This document shows positions 19,904 to 30,520 of a stretch of DNA of 64,000 nucleotides, one piece after another (position 1 is the stretch's first letter; each line of letters starts with the position of its first letter). The notes beneath the pieces are model-generated. The model ran no database searches, was not told where the DNA came from, and worked only from the letters and a program-made list of their open reading frames with translations. A program made the position numbers and the translations under genes. This DNA is from Pseudolactococcus piscium (lineage in GTDB: Bacteria; Bacillota; Bacilli; Lactobacillales; Streptococcaceae): positions 62,001-126,000 of the forward strand of contig NZ_JXJW01000003.1 in assembly GCF_002441695.1 (NCBI RefSeq), written 5' to 3'.

Positions 19904-20054
19904 CTGTAAATGATATAGGAGTTCTTGGCTAAATAATGGGTTGTCGCTTTTAAATTTCAATGCTCGTAAACGCAACATATCAGCTATTTAGCGCTTTTAT
20001 AACATCGTGTGTCATAAGTTGTGACATTACTTTTGAAAAAAGTGTCTGAATTCC

Positions 20055-20083
20055 TTGACATTTAAGAAAAATTTAAGTAAACT
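20055..20083 (+). promoter_or_regulatory. Promoter of oligopeptide operon, with possible CodY site
   Basis: TTGACA, 17 bases, TAAACT. Bases 20059-20073 match the CodY palindrome AATTTTCWGAAAATT at 10 of 15 positions by eye. Peptide uptake is a classical CodY target, but this match is weak. The 231-base gap 19904-20134 holds nothing else recognised. Confidence 0.6.
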
Positions 20084-20134
20084 AAGAAAGTAAATTCTTT
20101 TTAAAAAATTTAATATTTCATTAGGAGAAAGCAT

Positions 20135-22114
20135 ATGAACAAAAGAACAAAAATTATTGGTGCTGGTTTATTATCTGTTGCAGCTTTAGGTTTTTTAGGC
20201 GCATGTGGTAATAAAACGGAGTCTAGCAAATCAGACAACAAGGATTATTCATATTACTATCAGTATGATCCAGAGACGTTGGATTATACATTTTCTGGGC
20301 AACGTTATACAGCTGAAAACACAGCCAATTTTGTAGATGGGTTAGTTTCATATGACCAATACCGTCAAATCGTTCCTGCACTAGCCAAATCATGGGAGGT
20401 GTCTGAAGACGGTAAAACATATACCTACCATATCCGTAAAGATGTGCCTTGGGTAGATGCTGATGGCAATGAATACGCAACTGTTAAACCATCTGACTGG
20501 GTGACTGGTCTCAAACATGCAGCAGATACAAACTCAGAAACACTTTATCTAGTGGCTGATTCTGTGACCGGTCTTGCTGACTATGCTAGTGGTAAAGATA
20601 AAGACTTTTCAAAAGTCGGCATTAAAGCTGATGACAAAAAAGGGACTTTGACTTATACCTTGAATCAACCTGAAACATATTGGAATTCTAAAGCAACTTA
20701 CGGTATCCTATACCCAATTAATGCTGAATTCCTTAAAGAAAAAGGCAAAAACTTTGGTAAAGTATCGACAGATGGTATCCTCTACAATGGTGCATTTATC
20801 GCTACAAAATTTGATAATAAATCAGCTATCGAGTATAAAGCCAATAAAACTTACTGGGATAAGAAAAATGTCCATATTGATAATGTCAAATTATCATTCT
20901 ATGATGGCAAAAAACCTGAAGACTTGTATAAAGGCTTTAGCGATGGTAAATATAATAAAGCACAACTTTATCCAACAATGCCTTATTACAAGTCAGTTGA
21001 TAAATCAAACGTTGTATGGACGAAACAAGAAGCGTCTACTTACTTTGGTATGTTCAACTTAAACCGTCAAAACTATAACCATACAGCCCATGATACCGAT
21101 CCTAAGAAAGCCGCGACTAAACAGGCTATTTTAAACAAGGATTTCCGTCAGGCGATTGGTTTTGCTTTTGATAAAGCAAAATACAATGCTCAACGTGTTG
21201 GTGAAGAAGGCGCAGCAAAAGCAGTTCGTAACACGCTTACGCCGTATGACTTTGTAACGATTGCGGGTAAACCTTATGGTGATACAGTCCAATCTGATTT
21301 ACAAGCGATGAATAGCGATTCTTGGTCTAAAGTATCAGTTAAACAGGGTGAGAATTCAACTTATAATGTAGACTTGGCTAAGGCAGCTTTTGCTAAAGCG
21401 AAGACTGCACTTGCAGCGCAAGGTGTTGACATTTCTAAAGAAAATCCGATCGTACTTGACGCGCCTGTTCTGGATACGAGCACAGTTAATATTGCTGCAT
21501 ATGCGTCATTAGCTAACTCAATTGACAAAGCATTTGATGGTCAAGTTAAGTTAAATTCAATTAAATTACCTCAGGATCCATATCTCCAAGCAGTCTTCTC
21601 GTTTAAAGTCGCTGCAGATGCGGATTATGACTTTAATATTAGCGGATGGGGACCAGACTATGCTGACCCAGCGACATACCTGAATATCTTGTCGCCAAAA
21701 CAAGGTGATATCACGACGAAACTTGGTTTAGAACCAACTGTAAAAGTTGAGGGTGAAGATAAAGGGCTTGCCGCTAAAGCAGCAGTTGGCATGGATGACT
21801 TCCAAAAACTGTTAGATACTGCTAATGGCATCGGTACTGACACGACTGCACGTTACCAAGCATTTGCTAAAGCAGAAGCATGGTTGATTGATAATGGTAT
21901 CATCGTACCAGTATATTCACTTGGTGCAGTACCAATGGTTCAAAATGAAGTGCCATTCTCAAGAATAGATTCTAATAGTGTAGGGTCAACTGTCTATTCT
22001 TACAAATATGCTAAAACGACTGACAAACCTGTCTCTGCAAAAGCATACGAAAAAGCATTTAAAGGTTGGGAAGCTAAAGTTGAAGAAAAATCTAAATCAG
22101 CTGATAAAAGATAA
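20135..22114 (+). CDS. oppA: Oligopeptide ABC transporter substrate-binding lipoprotein (AmiA/OppA)
   Basis: 659-aa SBP_bac_5 family lipoprotein. The signal peptide ends in the lipobox LGAC with C24 as the lipidated Cys. Length and the following gene sizes match the streptococcal AmiA-AmiCDEF set rather than the shorter lactococcal OppA. The binding-protein core ends in VPVYSLGAVPMVQNEVPFSR. It captures oligopeptides outside the membrane and hands them to OppBC. First gene of the operon. A 323-base spacer with two hairpins separates it from oppB, a common way to make more binding protein than permease. Confidence 0.95.
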   Translation: MNKRTKIIGAGLLSVAALGFLGACGNKTESSKSDNKDYSYYYQYDPETLDYTFSGQRYTAENTANFVDGLVSYDQYRQIVPALAKSWEVSEDGKTYTYHIRKDVPWVDADGNEYATVKPSDWVTGLKHAADTNSETLYLVADSVTGLADYASGKDKDFSKVGIKADDKKGTLTYTLNQPETYWNSKATYGILYPINAEFLKEKGKNFGKVSTDGILYNGAFIATKFDNKSAIEYKANKTYWDKKNVHIDNVKLSFYDGKKPEDLYKGFSDGKYNKAQLYPTMPYYKSVDKSNVVWTKQEASTYFGMFNLNRQNYNHTAHDTDPKKAATKQAILNKDFRQAIGFAFDKAKYNAQRVGEEGAAKAVRNTLTPYDFVTIAGKPYGDTVQSDLQAMNSDSWSKVSVKQGENSTYNVDLAKAAFAKAKTALAAQGVDISKENPIVLDAPVLDTSTVNIAAYASLANSIDKAFDGQVKLNSIKLPQDPYLQAVFSFKVAADADYDFNISGWGPDYADPATYLNILSPKQGDITTKLGLEPTVKVEGEDKGLAAKAAVGMDDFQKLLDTANGIGTDTTARYQAFAKAEAWLIDNGIIVPVYSLGAVPMVQNEVPFSRIDSNSVGSTVYSYKYAKTTDKPVSAKAYEKAFKGWEAKVEEKSKSADKR

Positions 22115-22437
22115 ATATCGCGAATAACGCACCTGTCACACAAACATGTGACGAGGCAATTTTGAAGTCGTTTTCGTTAAAGTCAGGGTAATAGTGGGTC
22201 AAAGAGGCGATCTCTTGGGAATACCTATCTGTTAGGTTGACGGTAAATAGCCGAAAGTGGTTTGGTTTTATACTTATTAACAAGTAAGTATGAGATGAAG
22301 CAAAAATGAGACTAGAATTTCTGGTCTCAATTTTGCGTTATAGAGCCTATCGCTTCAAGTACTTGATTAAAGCGAATGCTAAAGCTCTATAGCTTGAATT
22401 TTAGTAAATATCTTAATTATAGAATGGTTTGAAATAT
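22115..22437 (+). other. oppA-oppB spacer with two hairpins
   Basis: CCTGTCACA/TGTGACGAGG pairs at 22132-22155, and GCAAAAATGAGAC/GTCTCAATTTTGC pairs at 22300-22336 with one mismatch. Neither has a proper T-tract, so they look like mRNA stabilising or partial-termination elements rather than full terminators. No reading frame here looks real. Confidence 0.6.
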
Positions 22438-23931
22438 ATGAAGAAATATATCTTATTTAGAGTGCTACGGGCACTAGTATCGATAGTTGTTGTGACAACC
22501 ATTATCTATGCGCTTGTCTTTAGCCTAATCCCACGTCGCCAAATTTTCACATCTGACGAACAGTATGCTAGGGTGGCTGGGAAGGCTGATGAAAGAAGCC
22601 AGTATGAGAATGCTGTCTTTCAGCGCCAAGGTTACATCAACTACTTGAATCAAAAAGACTTAATTGCTAAAGTTAGCAAAAGCGATGCGAGTTTTGATGG
22701 CACTGATAGTAAGTCAAATGTAGCTGCTGCTAAAAAATGGGCTAAGTCTGCCTCTGGAAACTGGAAAATTGAACAATTACCAGTATCTAAGACAATTTAT
22801 GCAACGCAAGAAATTTCGATTTGGCGCCGTGTAGTCAAGTTTTATGCTAATCTGATCCAGATAGACCATCCTTGGAAAATTCAAGATAAGACTAACCCAG
22901 ATTTGAAGCGTTTTGTTAAGTTGACATGGGAAAAAGGAAACGGCCCTGCTTTGATAGGCTCTGGTACACAACATAAGTATTTAGCCTATGTAGATGGTAA
23001 GTTTCCCTTTATTCACCAAAAGATTATCACGTTAAACCTTGGGGATTCTTATCCAACCTTTAGTGGTCGGTCAGTTACTGAAGTCTTGACAAGTGGTCAA
23101 GGTGAAACAGTCACACGTGAAATTACGTTGTCAAATGGTAATACCATGAATACCTCGATGGATATTCATACAGCAACTTACCAAAGTCCTAAAAATCAAA
23201 GTAGCCGGATGAAACGTGTTTTTAAAGACGACTATACAAATGTTAAAAATATCTATAAAGATCCATCAATGTTAGGCAACTCAGCAAGAATTGGGATCGT
23301 TGGTGTCATTCTGGCATATCTGATTTCAATTCCATTAGCAGTATTCCTAAGTCGTCATGCAGGTGGTCTAATTGACCGATTTGGCTTGATTTTTATCACT
23401 GCATTGATTGCCTTGCCAAGTTTGGCGATTATCTACACAGACCGCTTTGTTGGTTCTTTGACAGGATTACCAGATTCATTTACAACCAATGGCGCAGCCA
23501 GTCTATCTTCTTATGTACTGCCTACTATTATCCTTGCCTTGCTTCAAGTGCCAAGTTTAACGATGTGGGTACGACGATATATGATAGACCAACAGTCTTC
23601 CGACTATATTAAGTTTGCACGGGCTAAAGGTTTGTCTGAAACTGAAATCTCTAGAAAACATATCTTCAAGAATGCGATGATCCCAATCTCAAATGGGATT
23701 CCAACCGCTATTATCGCAACAATCGCTGGTGCAACGATGACAGAAACAATTTTCTTGATTCCAGGGATGGGTAAAATGCTGCCGGATGCCATTTCGGCGC
23801 ATAATAACCCGATGGTAATCGGGATTACCTTCATTTTAACCAGCTTAGCCGTTATCGCGGTACTTGTTGGGGATATTTTAATGCAAATTATTGATCCACG
23901 AATTCAATTATCAAGTAAAGGAGGTAAATGA
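22438..23931 (+). CDS. oppB: Oligopeptide ABC transporter permease OppB (AmiC type)
   Basis: 497-aa inner permease. The N-terminal helix (residues 6-27) is followed by about 255 extracytoplasmic residues, then five membrane helices. The EAA loop is present near residues 395-410 (ARAKGLSETEISRKHIFKNA). The large external insert is typical of AmiC and absent from short OppB proteins. The start is uncertain: ATG 22438 has no clear ribosome site, and an in-frame TTG lies three codons earlier. The permease gene stops two bases before the oppC start. Confidence 0.93.
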   Translation: MKKYILFRVLRALVSIVVVTTIIYALVFSLIPRRQIFTSDEQYARVAGKADERSQYENAVFQRQGYINYLNQKDLIAKVSKSDASFDGTDSKSNVAAAKKWAKSASGNWKIEQLPVSKTIYATQEISIWRRVVKFYANLIQIDHPWKIQDKTNPDLKRFVKLTWEKGNGPALIGSGTQHKYLAYVDGKFPFIHQKIITLNLGDSYPTFSGRSVTEVLTSGQGETVTREITLSNGNTMNTSMDIHTATYQSPKNQSSRMKRVFKDDYTNVKNIYKDPSMLGNSARIGIVGVILAYLISIPLAVFLSRHAGGLIDRFGLIFITALIALPSLAIIYTDRFVGSLTGLPDSFTTNGAASLSSYVLPTIILALLQVPSLTMWVRRYMIDQQSSDYIKFARAKGLSETEISRKHIFKNAMIPISNGIPTAIIATIAGATMTETIFLIPGMGKMLPDAISAHNNPMVIGITFILTSLAVIAVLVGDILMQIIDPRIQLSSKGGK

Positions 23932-23932
23932 A

Positions 23933-24850
23933 ATGGCAGAAAATGAATTATTTAAATTTGTAGCAGCTCATGGCGATGAGTCAGAAAAAATTTCAGCACC
24001 CCTTTATTCTTATTGGAGAAGTGTGATGAGAAAATTTTTCTCATCTAAATTTGCTGTCGCGATGTTGGTTTTACTCGTTGGTTTGTTACTCATGAGTTTT
24101 ATCCAACCCTTATTTTCAGGGTATACAGTGATTGACTCTGGTAAGATAGACGACTTTAGCCTACGCTATAACTACCCAAATTTCAAAAATTGGTTCGGGA
24201 CAGACTCAACAGGCCAATCTTTATTTAATGCAGTATGGGCTGGTGCTAAAACATCGATTTCGATTGCCTTGCTAGCGACAGTGATTACAACATTTATCGG
24301 CGTAATCGTAGGTGCTATATGGGGACTATCAAAAAGTGTTGATAGAGTCATGATTGAGGTTTACAATATTATAAGTAATATTCCTTTAATCTTGATTTTG
24401 TTAGTCTTCTCTTATGCCTTTGGGTCAGGTTTCTGGAATTTACTCCTTGCTATGTGTATCACATCCTGGATTTCGGTTGCCTATAAAATCCGTGTGCAGG
24501 TGATGATGTATCGTGATCGTGAGTACAATATTGCGTCACGTACCTTAGGTACAAAAGCAAGCACGATGATTAATAAGAACATCTTACCTTATCTGATTTC
24601 CGTTATTGTGACGATTGTTAGTGAACAACTACCGATGTTTATTTCTTATGAAGTATTCCTAGGCTTCTTAGGTGTTGGTTTATCTGCGGATACGCCTTCC
24701 CTTGGTCGTATTATTGCTAACTACACGGACAATATCACAAGTCATGCGTATCTATTTTGGATACCTGTCTTAGTATTAGGTATGGTAACCGTCTCACTCT
24801 TCATCGTTGGTCAAACACTTGCTGATGCTAGTGATCCACGTACGCATTAA
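23933..24850 (+). CDS. oppC: Oligopeptide ABC transporter permease OppC (AmiD type)
   Basis: 305-aa permease with an N-terminal OppC_N helix (about residues 35-60), a short external segment (FGTDSTGQSLFNAVWAGA) and five further helices. The EAA loop is ASRTLGTKASTMINKNILP. Start 23933 was chosen because AAAGGAGG precedes it by 8 bases; an upstream in-frame start would overlap oppB with no ribosome site. It forms the channel with OppB. Confidence 0.94.
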   Translation: MAENELFKFVAAHGDESEKISAPLYSYWRSVMRKFFSSKFAVAMLVLLVGLLLMSFIQPLFSGYTVIDSGKIDDFSLRYNYPNFKNWFGTDSTGQSLFNAVWAGAKTSISIALLATVITTFIGVIVGAIWGLSKSVDRVMIEVYNIISNIPLILILLVFSYAFGSGFWNLLLAMCITSWISVAYKIRVQVMMYRDREYNIASRTLGTKASTMINKNILPYLISVIVTIVSEQLPMFISYEVFLGFLGVGLSADTPSLGRIIANYTDNITSHAYLFWIPVLVLGMVTVSLFIVGQTLADASDPRTH

Positions 24851-24866
24851 TAGGAAAGGATAGCTC

Positions 24867-25934
24867 ATGTCAAACGAAAATGTAATCCTTTCTGCAAAGG
24901 ATGTCAGTGTTGAATTTGAAGTACGAAAACGGACACTTCGTGCCATTCGTAATATATCAGTAGACTTACATGATGGCGAAACCTTGGCACTTGTAGGAGA
25001 ATCTGGTTCTGGAAAATCAGTTTTTACTAAAGTTTTTACAGGGATGTTAGAGTCAAATGGCTCTGTTTCTACTGGTCAAGTCTTCTATAAAGGCACTGAA
25101 TTAACAAAGTTAACAACAAACTCACAATGGGAAAAAATTCGAGGCGCTGAAATCTCGACAATCTTCCAAGATCCGATGACGTCACTTAATCCGATAAAAA
25201 CAATCGGCAGTCAAATTTCAGAAACAATCATTAAGCATCAAGGTAAGACAAAAGAAGAAGCAAAAGTAATCGCAATCGATCTAATGGATCGAGTTGGGAT
25301 TCCCGAAGCAGCCAAACGCTATGATGAGTATCCATTCCAGTATTCTGGGGGCATGCGCCAACGTATCGTGATCGCAATCGCGCTCTCTTCTCGTCCAAAA
25401 GTATTGATTTGTGATGAACCAACAACTGCGCTAGATGTGACGATTCAAGCACAAATTATTGCACTTTTAAAAGAATTAAAAGCAGAATATGGGTTTGCCA
25501 TGATTTTTATCACGCATGATTTAGGTGTTGTTGCATCAATTGCTGATAAAGTAGCGGTTATGTATTCTGGTGAGATTATTGAATATGGAACGGTTGAAGA
25601 TATTTTCTATGATAGCCGTCACCCCTATACTTGGGCTTTGTTATCAAGTTTGCCGCAGCTTGCGACAACAGAAAAGCTTTACTCGATTGCAGGGACGCCA
25701 CCGTCTTTATACTCGGAGATTAAAGGGGATGCTTTTGCCCCTCGTAACCCGAGTCCGATGGCTGTTGATTTTGTTGAAATTCCACCAAAATTCCCAATCA
25801 GTGATACGCATTGGGCCAAAACGTGGTTGCTTGACAATCGTGCACCAAAGTTGAGTAAGCCTGAAGGCATTCAAGACCTACATGCTAAGATGCTCAAAAT
25901 TTATGATAAAGCAGGAGGGGTAAACCTTGGCTGA
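24867..25934 (+). CDS. oppD: Oligopeptide ABC transporter ATPase OppD (AmiE type)
   Basis: 355-aa ATPase. Walker [10 protein letters not shown] (about residue 44), signature YSGGMRQR (about 158), Walker [13 protein letters not shown] (about 177), switch His in FITHDLG. The C-terminal oligo_HPY region after residue 240 ([12 protein letters not shown]) is typical of peptide transporters. Powers uptake together with OppF. GGAAAGGA precedes the ATG. Its last eight bases overlap oppF. Confidence 0.96.
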   Translation: MSNENVILSAKDVSVEFEVRKRTLRAIRNISVDLHDGETLALVGESGSGKSVFTKVFTGMLESNGSVSTGQVFYKGTELTKLTTNSQWEKIRGAEISTIFQDPMTSLNPIKTIGSQISETIIKHQGKTKEEAKVIAIDLMDRVGIPEAAKRYDEYPFQYSGGMRQRIVIAIALSSRPKVLICDEPTTALDVTIQAQIIALLKELKAEYGFAMIFITHDLGVVASIADKVAVMYSGEIIEYGTVEDIFYDSRHPYTWALLSSLPQLATTEKLYSIAGTPPSLYSEIKGDAFAPRNPSPMAVDFVEIPPKFPISDTHWAKTWLLDNRAPKLSKPEGIQDLHAKMLKIYDKAGGVNLG

Positions 25935-26844
25935 GAAATTACTAGAAATAAAAGACCTCTCGATTTCATTTGGTGAAGGTAAAAATAAAAATATTGCCGT
26001 AAAAAATGCCAACTTTGACATCTATAAAGGGGAAACTTTTGCCTTAGTAGGTGAATCTGGATCCGGTAAAACGACAATTGGTCGTGCAGTTATGGGGTTA
26101 AACACGATCGAAAATGGAGATATCATTTTTGATGGTAAGAAAATTAATAAAAAATTAGCGAACTCAGAAAAAGAAGCGTTGATTAAAGATATTCAAATGA
26201 TTTTTCAGGATCCAGCAGCCTCACTTAATGAACGCGCAACGGTTGATTACGTGATTTCAGAAGGGCTACATAACTTTAAGATGTATAAGGATGAGGCTGA
26301 GCGTAAAGCTAAGGTCGAAGCCATGCTTAAAGAAGTTGGCCTCTTACCTGAACATCTATCACGTTATCCTCATGAGTTCTCTGGTGGACAACGTCAACGT
26401 ATTGGGATTGCTCGTGCCCTTGTCATGGAGCCACGTCTGGTCATTGCTGACGAACCTATCTCAGCCTTAGATGTCTCGATTAGAGCACAAGTACTGAATT
26501 TGTTACAACGGTTGCAAGAAGAAAAAGGGCTGACTTATCTCTTTATTGCTCATGATCTCTCTGTTGTTCACTTTATTAGTGATCGGATAGCAGTTATCTA
26601 TCGTGGCGACATTGTTGAGATGGCAGAAACGGAAGAATTATTTAATCATCCAATCCATCCTTACACAAAATCTTTGTTGTCTGCTGTGCCAATCCCTGAT
26701 CCAGCACTTGAAAGAGAAAAGCAACTCATTGTTTATGATGATACAATGCATGACTATGAGACAGATAAACCAAGTTTCCAAGAAATTAAACCAGGTCATT
26801 TTGTTTGGGCAAATACTGCCGAAGCAAAAGTCTATAAAGCATAA
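25927..26844 (+). CDS. oppF: Oligopeptide ABC transporter ATPase OppF (AmiF type)
   Basis: 305-aa ATPase. Walker [10 protein letters not shown], signature FSGGQRQR, Walker [13 protein letters not shown], switch His in FIAHDLS, then the [12 protein letters not shown] region. It begins with TTG at 25927, which overlaps the oppD stop; GGAGGGG lies 6 bases upstream, so translation is probably coupled. Last gene of the operon. Confidence 0.95.
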   Translation: MAEKLLEIKDLSISFGEGKNKNIAVKNANFDIYKGETFALVGESGSGKTTIGRAVMGLNTIENGDIIFDGKKINKKLANSEKEALIKDIQMIFQDPAASLNERATVDYVISEGLHNFKMYKDEAERKAKVEAMLKEVGLLPEHLSRYPHEFSGGQRQRIGIARALVMEPRLVIADEPISALDVSIRAQVLNLLQRLQEEKGLTYLFIAHDLSVVHFISDRIAVIYRGDIVEMAETEELFNHPIHPYTKSLLSAVPIPDPALEREKQLIVYDDTMHDYETDKPSFQEIKPGHFVWANTAEAKVYKA

Positions 26845-26961
26845 AAAAGTCTACAGGCGTAAGCCTGTTTTCTTATACACTCCTTTAGCCATCAAGGATT
26901 TATCAGTGCTTTCTATGCACATTGACCTGCCTCATTATTATTGTTTAACTAATAATCGAAG

Positions 26962-26986
26962 TCGTGAGCGAAAGCCCACGTTTTTT
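26962..26986 (+). terminator. Terminator before obgE, overlapping its promoter
   Basis: CGTGAGC-GAAA-GCCCACG followed by six T. The T-run abuts TGTTATAAT (26986-26994), an extended -10 that probably starts the obgE transcript. A weaker ACAGGC-GTAA-GCCTGT hairpin lies just after oppF at about 26852. Confidence 0.75.
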
Positions 26987-27037
26987 GTTATAATAGAAGT
27001 AACTATAGATAAATTTAAAGAAAATCAAGGTGACAAG

Positions 27038-28357
27038 ATGTCAATGTTTTTAGATACAGCGCGAATTGAAGTAAAGGCCGGAAAAGGTGGCGATGGTGCC
27101 GTGTCCTTCCGTCGTGAAAAATATGTACCAGATGGTGGACCTGCAGGTGGTGATGGTGGTCGAGGTGGTGATGTGATTTTCATCGTCGACGAAGGCTTAC
27201 GTACGCTTATGGACTTCCGCTATAATCGCCATTTCAAGGCGAAACCAGGCGAAAAAGGGATGAATAAAGGGATGCACGGTCGTGGATCAGAGGATTTGAT
27301 TGTAAAGGTTCCCCAAGGAACAACAGTTAAAGAATTTGAAACAGATAAGATTTTAGTCGATTTATTAGCACCGGGTCAAACCTTTACTGTCGCAAAAGGC
27401 GGCCGAGGTGGCCGTGGTAACATCCGTTTTGCAACACCTAGAAACCCTGCACCAGAGGTTGCCGAAAATGGTGAACCAGGTGAAGAGAGAACCTTAGTGT
27501 TGGAGCTTCGTGTACTAGCAGACGTTGGTCTCGTAGGGTTTCCATCAGTTGGGAAATCAACGTTATTAAGTGTTATTTCTAATGCACGTCCTAAGATTGG
27601 CGCTTATCATTTTACAACGCTTGTCCCTAATATCGGGATGGTAAGAGTTGGCGATGGCGATAGCTTTGTTGTTGCTGATATGCCAGGCCTAATCGAGGGT
27701 GCTAGTCAAGGTATTGGGTTAGGGACACAGTTCTTACGCCACATTGAGCGGACACGTGTGCTCCTTCATGTCATTGATATGAGTGGTATGGAAGGTCGCG
27801 ATCCTTATGATGATTACGTTGCCATTAACGATGAGTTAGAAGGGTATAACCTACGTTTGATGGAGCGACCACAGATTATCGTGGCTAACAAAATGGATAT
27901 GCCAGATGCAGCAGAAAACTTAGCTGAGTTTCAGGCTAAATTAGCTGCGAATTATGATGAGTTTGAAGATAAACCGCAAGTCTTCCCAGTATCAGGGGTA
28001 TCAAGACAAGGGTTACAGAATCTACTAGAAGCAACGAATGAGTTACTTGGTGAAACACCTGAATTTCCACTTTATGAGGATGCAGATTTCGCTGGTCAAG
28101 ATCAAGAAGCTTACTATGGCTTTGATGAAGGTGCACGTGACTATGAAATTTCACGTGAAGATGATGCCTCATGGACACTATCTGGTGAAAAATTAGAGAA
28201 ACTCTTTATGATGACAAATCTTGATCATGATGACTCTGTCTTTAAATTTGCTAGACAGTTACGTGGTATGGGCATTGATGAAGATCTTCGTAGCCGTGGT
28301 GCCAGAGATGGTGATATTGTTCGCATCGGTAAATTTGAATTTGAGTTTGTAGACTAA
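27038..28357 (+). CDS. obgE: GTPase Obg/CgtA
   Basis: 439-aa ribosome-associated GTPase needed for late 50S assembly and stress signalling. Gly-rich Obg fold in residues 1-158 ([19 protein letters not shown]). G domain with G1 GFPSVGKST (about 166), G3 DMPG (about 214), G4 NKMD and the SGVS motif. A C-terminal OCT domain ends in [12 protein letters not shown]. Start 27038 was chosen for the conserved MSMFLDTA N-terminus and AAGGTGA upstream; the open frame continues much further upstream without family similarity. Confidence 0.97.
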   Translation: MSMFLDTARIEVKAGKGGDGAVSFRREKYVPDGGPAGGDGGRGGDVIFIVDEGLRTLMDFRYNRHFKAKPGEKGMNKGMHGRGSEDLIVKVPQGTTVKEFETDKILVDLLAPGQTFTVAKGGRGGRGNIRFATPRNPAPEVAENGEPGEERTLVLELRVLADVGLVGFPSVGKSTLLSVISNARPKIGAYHFTTLVPNIGMVRVGDGDSFVVADMPGLIEGASQGIGLGTQFLRHIERTRVLLHVIDMSGMEGRDPYDDYVAINDELEGYNLRLMERPQIIVANKMDMPDAAENLAEFQAKLAANYDEFEDKPQVFPVSGVSRQGLQNLLEATNELLGETPEFPLYEDADFAGQDQEAYYGFDEGARDYEISREDDASWTLSGEKLEKLFMMTNLDHDDSVFKFARQLRGMGIDEDLRSRGARDGDIVRIGKFEFEFVD

Positions 28358-28417
28358 ACAGTAGTAAATACTTGATAAGTAAGCTATTCAGTTGTTTTTT
28401 GATGATTGGAGTGATTA

Positions 28418-28609
28418 ATGGGATTTAAAATTATTGGTAATCGAAGTGAAGAAGGTGAGTTTATCGCATCTGCTGATGCATGGCCACCTGAAAAAATTGC
28501 GGCTTTATTTGATAAGTTTAATCCCAATCGTAAATTGAGATTGGCACGCGAAAAGGCAGCACTTGATGCAGTAGCAAAAGATGATAAGAAAGAAGATGAC
28601 CTTATTTGA
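28418..28609 (+). CDS. Small conserved-looking protein between obgE and phoH
   Basis: 63-aa protein, lead MGFKIIGNRSEEGEFIASAD, then an amphipathic charged region (KFNPNRKLRLAREKAALDAV) and an acidic Lys/Asp tail. No family recognised with certainty. TTGGAGTGA lies 8 bases before the ATG. Its stop TGA overlaps the TTG start of phoH, which suggests translational coupling and a real gene. Function unknown. Confidence 0.7.
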   Translation: MGFKIIGNRSEEGEFIASADAWPPEKIAALFDKFNPNRKLRLAREKAALDAVAKDDKKEDDLI

Positions 28610-29625
28610 ATACGCTTGATATCAAATTAAATCACCCTGATGATGGTACCAATCTTTTTGGTACACAGGAAAAGCATCTGAAATACCTGGAAGATGCGCT
28701 AGGCATTACTATCCATTTTCGTAGTGAGCTAGTTCAAGTTGTTTCCGATTCAGATGAGAAAAATGAGCTGACGAGACTTATTTTACAAGCATTATTAGTA
28801 CTCATCAGTCGAGGGCAGACGATTAATACACCGGATGTCGTAACTGCCTTCACGATGGCGAAAAATGGTGAGATTAATAAATTTATCGCACTGTACGAAG
28901 AAGAGATTACCAAGGATAGTAATGGTAAGCCAATTCGTGTTAAAACCTTAGGTCAAAAAATCTATGTTGACGACATTTTGCATCATGATATTACTTTTGG
29001 TATTGGCCCTGCTGGCACAGGCAAGACCTATTTAGCAGTTGTTCTAGCGACAACTGCTTTACGTCGTGGTCAAGTCAAGCGAATTATTGTGACCAGACCG
29101 GCAGTCGAGGCTGGCGAAAGTCTAGGCTTTTTACCAGGTGATCTACAAGAAAAAGTAGATCCCTATCTAAGACCTATTTATGATGCCTTACACCAAGTGT
29201 TGGGTAAAGTGACAGTGGAGCGGATGCTTGAACGAGGAACAATCGAAATCGCGCCGCTCGCTTATATGCGTGGTCGTACGTTAGATGATGCATTTGTCAT
29301 CTTGGACGAAGCACAAAATACAACCACCATGCAGATGAAAATGTTCTTAACAAGGCTTGGTTTCAACTCAAAAATGGTGATCAATGGCGATATTAGTCAG
29401 ATTGACCTACCACGAAAAACCAAGTCAGGCTTGATTGATGCTAAGGATAAACTGGCTAAAATTAAACAAGTTTCCTTTGTTTATTTCTCTGCCAAAGATG
29501 TCGTGAGACATCCAGTCGTAGCTGAAATTATACAAGCCTATGAAGCTTATGACCTGGTAGGTATCCATAAAAATAGAGACCAGCTTGATAGCCTTGACAC
29601 AAGCACAACAAGTACAAATGATTGA
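28606..29625 (+). CDS. phoH: PhoH-like ATPase (YbeZ)
   Basis: 339-aa cytoplasmic P-loop protein of the PhoH/YbeZ family. Walker A GPAGTGKTY (about residue 132), Walker B AFVILDEAQN (about 228), then TGLGFNSKMVINGDISQIDLP-type sensor motifs (read here as TRLGFNSKMVINGD). It works with YbeY in rRNA and RNA metabolism in several bacteria, and ybeY follows 16 bases later. The start is TTG at 28606, overlapping the upstream stop. No strong ribosome site is visible, consistent with coupling. Confidence 0.93.
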   Translation: MNTLDIKLNHPDDGTNLFGTQEKHLKYLEDALGITIHFRSELVQVVSDSDEKNELTRLILQALLVLISRGQTINTPDVVTAFTMAKNGEINKFIALYEEEITKDSNGKPIRVKTLGQKIYVDDILHHDITFGIGPAGTGKTYLAVVLATTALRRGQVKRIIVTRPAVEAGESLGFLPGDLQEKVDPYLRPIYDALHQVLGKVTVERMLERGTIEIAPLAYMRGRTLDDAFVILDEAQNTTTMQMKMFLTRLGFNSKMVINGDISQIDLPRKTKSGLIDAKDKLAKIKQVSFVYFSAKDVVRHPVVAEIIQAYEAYDLVGIHKNRDQLDSLDTSTTSTND

Positions 29626-29641
29626 AAGGTAACGTCTAATC

Positions 29642-30133
29642 ATGTATATTGAAATGACTGATAACACGGGAAAAGTTTCTGATGACATGCAACAAGAGAC
29701 GATAAAGCTCTTGAATTTTGCAGCAAATTTCATCCATTTACCTGAGCATAAGGAAATGGCGATTACTTATGTCTTGAACGATGAAATTCAAAAAATAAAC
29801 CAAGACTATCGGGGCAAAGATGCACCGACAGATGTGGTCAGTTTAGAGTATGAACCAGAGACGATTAGCTTTGATGCTGATTTTGACATGCCTGAAGCAC
29901 TACAAGCAGAGCTAGAAGAGTTCGATAGTTTTATTGGCGAGCTGTTTATTTCGATAGAAAAGGCACAAGAGCAGGCAGATAACTATGGTCACAGTTATGA
30001 AAGAGAAATGGGTTTTCTAGCAGTACATGGTTTTCTTCATATCAATGGGTATGATCACATGATTGAAGAAGAGGAAAAAGTGATGTTCGCTCTCCAGGAA
30101 GAGATTTTGACTGCTTATGGCCTTACGAGATAA
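29642..30133 (+). CDS. ybeY: Endoribonuclease YbeY (rRNA maturation factor)
   Basis: 163-aa Zn-dependent RNase of the UPF0054 family, involved in 16S rRNA 3' maturation and ribosome quality control. The metal motif [11 protein letters not shown] (about residues 130-140) carries the three His ligands. Substrate residues in [16 protein letters not shown] are present. It overlaps dgkA by 17 bases. Confidence 0.96.
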   Translation: MYIEMTDNTGKVSDDMQQETIKLLNFAANFIHLPEHKEMAITYVLNDEIQKINQDYRGKDAPTDVVSLEYEPETISFDADFDMPEALQAELEEFDSFIGELFISIEKAQEQADNYGHSYEREMGFLAVHGFLHINGYDHMIEEEEKVMFALQEEILTAYGLTR

Positions 30134-30518
30134 ACAACCCGAAAAAAAATGGAAAAACCAGACTGTCTATGCATCGCTCGAGTTTGCCTTAACTGGTATT
30201 ATCACAGCCTTCCGTGAGGAACGTAACCTACGTAAGCATGCAGTGAGTGCGCTAGTCGCGATGAGTTTAGGTGCTGTTTTTCGCATTTCTAAAGTAGACT
30301 GGCTATTTTTACTACTGGCTATCTTTTTAGTTATTTTTGCAGAAATCATCAATTCTGCGATTGAAAATGTTGTGGATTTAGCTAGTGAGTATCATTTCTC
30401 GATGTTAGCAAAAAATGCCAAGGATATGGCAGCTGGTGCAGTGCTATTTATTTCTTGTTTTGCTGTGATTGTCGGCCTATTCATCTTTTTGCCTAAAATC
30501 TGGGCTTTGATTTTTTAA
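30117..30518 (+). CDS. dgkA: Undecaprenol/diacylglycerol kinase
   Basis: 133-aa membrane kinase of the DgkA family; in Gram-positives it phosphorylates undecaprenol to recycle the cell-wall lipid carrier. Three helices; active-site segment [15 protein letters not shown] (about residues 75-90) and [10 protein letters not shown] (about 100-110). The 5' end lies inside ybeY, in another frame. In many streptococci era follows dgkA. Here the next genes are comFC/comFA on the other strand. Confidence 0.95.
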   Translation: MALRDKQPEKKWKNQTVYASLEFALTGIITAFREERNLRKHAVSALVAMSLGAVFRISKVDWLFLLLAIFLVIFAEIINSAIENVVDLASEYHFSMLAKNAKDMAAGAVLFISCFAVIVGLFIFLPKIWALIF

Positions 30519-30520
30519 GG

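Noticed and set aside
22092-22283. Minus-strand frame of 63 codons after oppA
   Set aside because: No ribosome site and no sensible protein; it lies over the hairpin spacer.
26603-27037. Long N-terminal extension of the obgE frame into oppF
   Set aside because: The frame is open by chance; family similarity begins at 27038, and a terminator and promoter lie between oppF and obgE.
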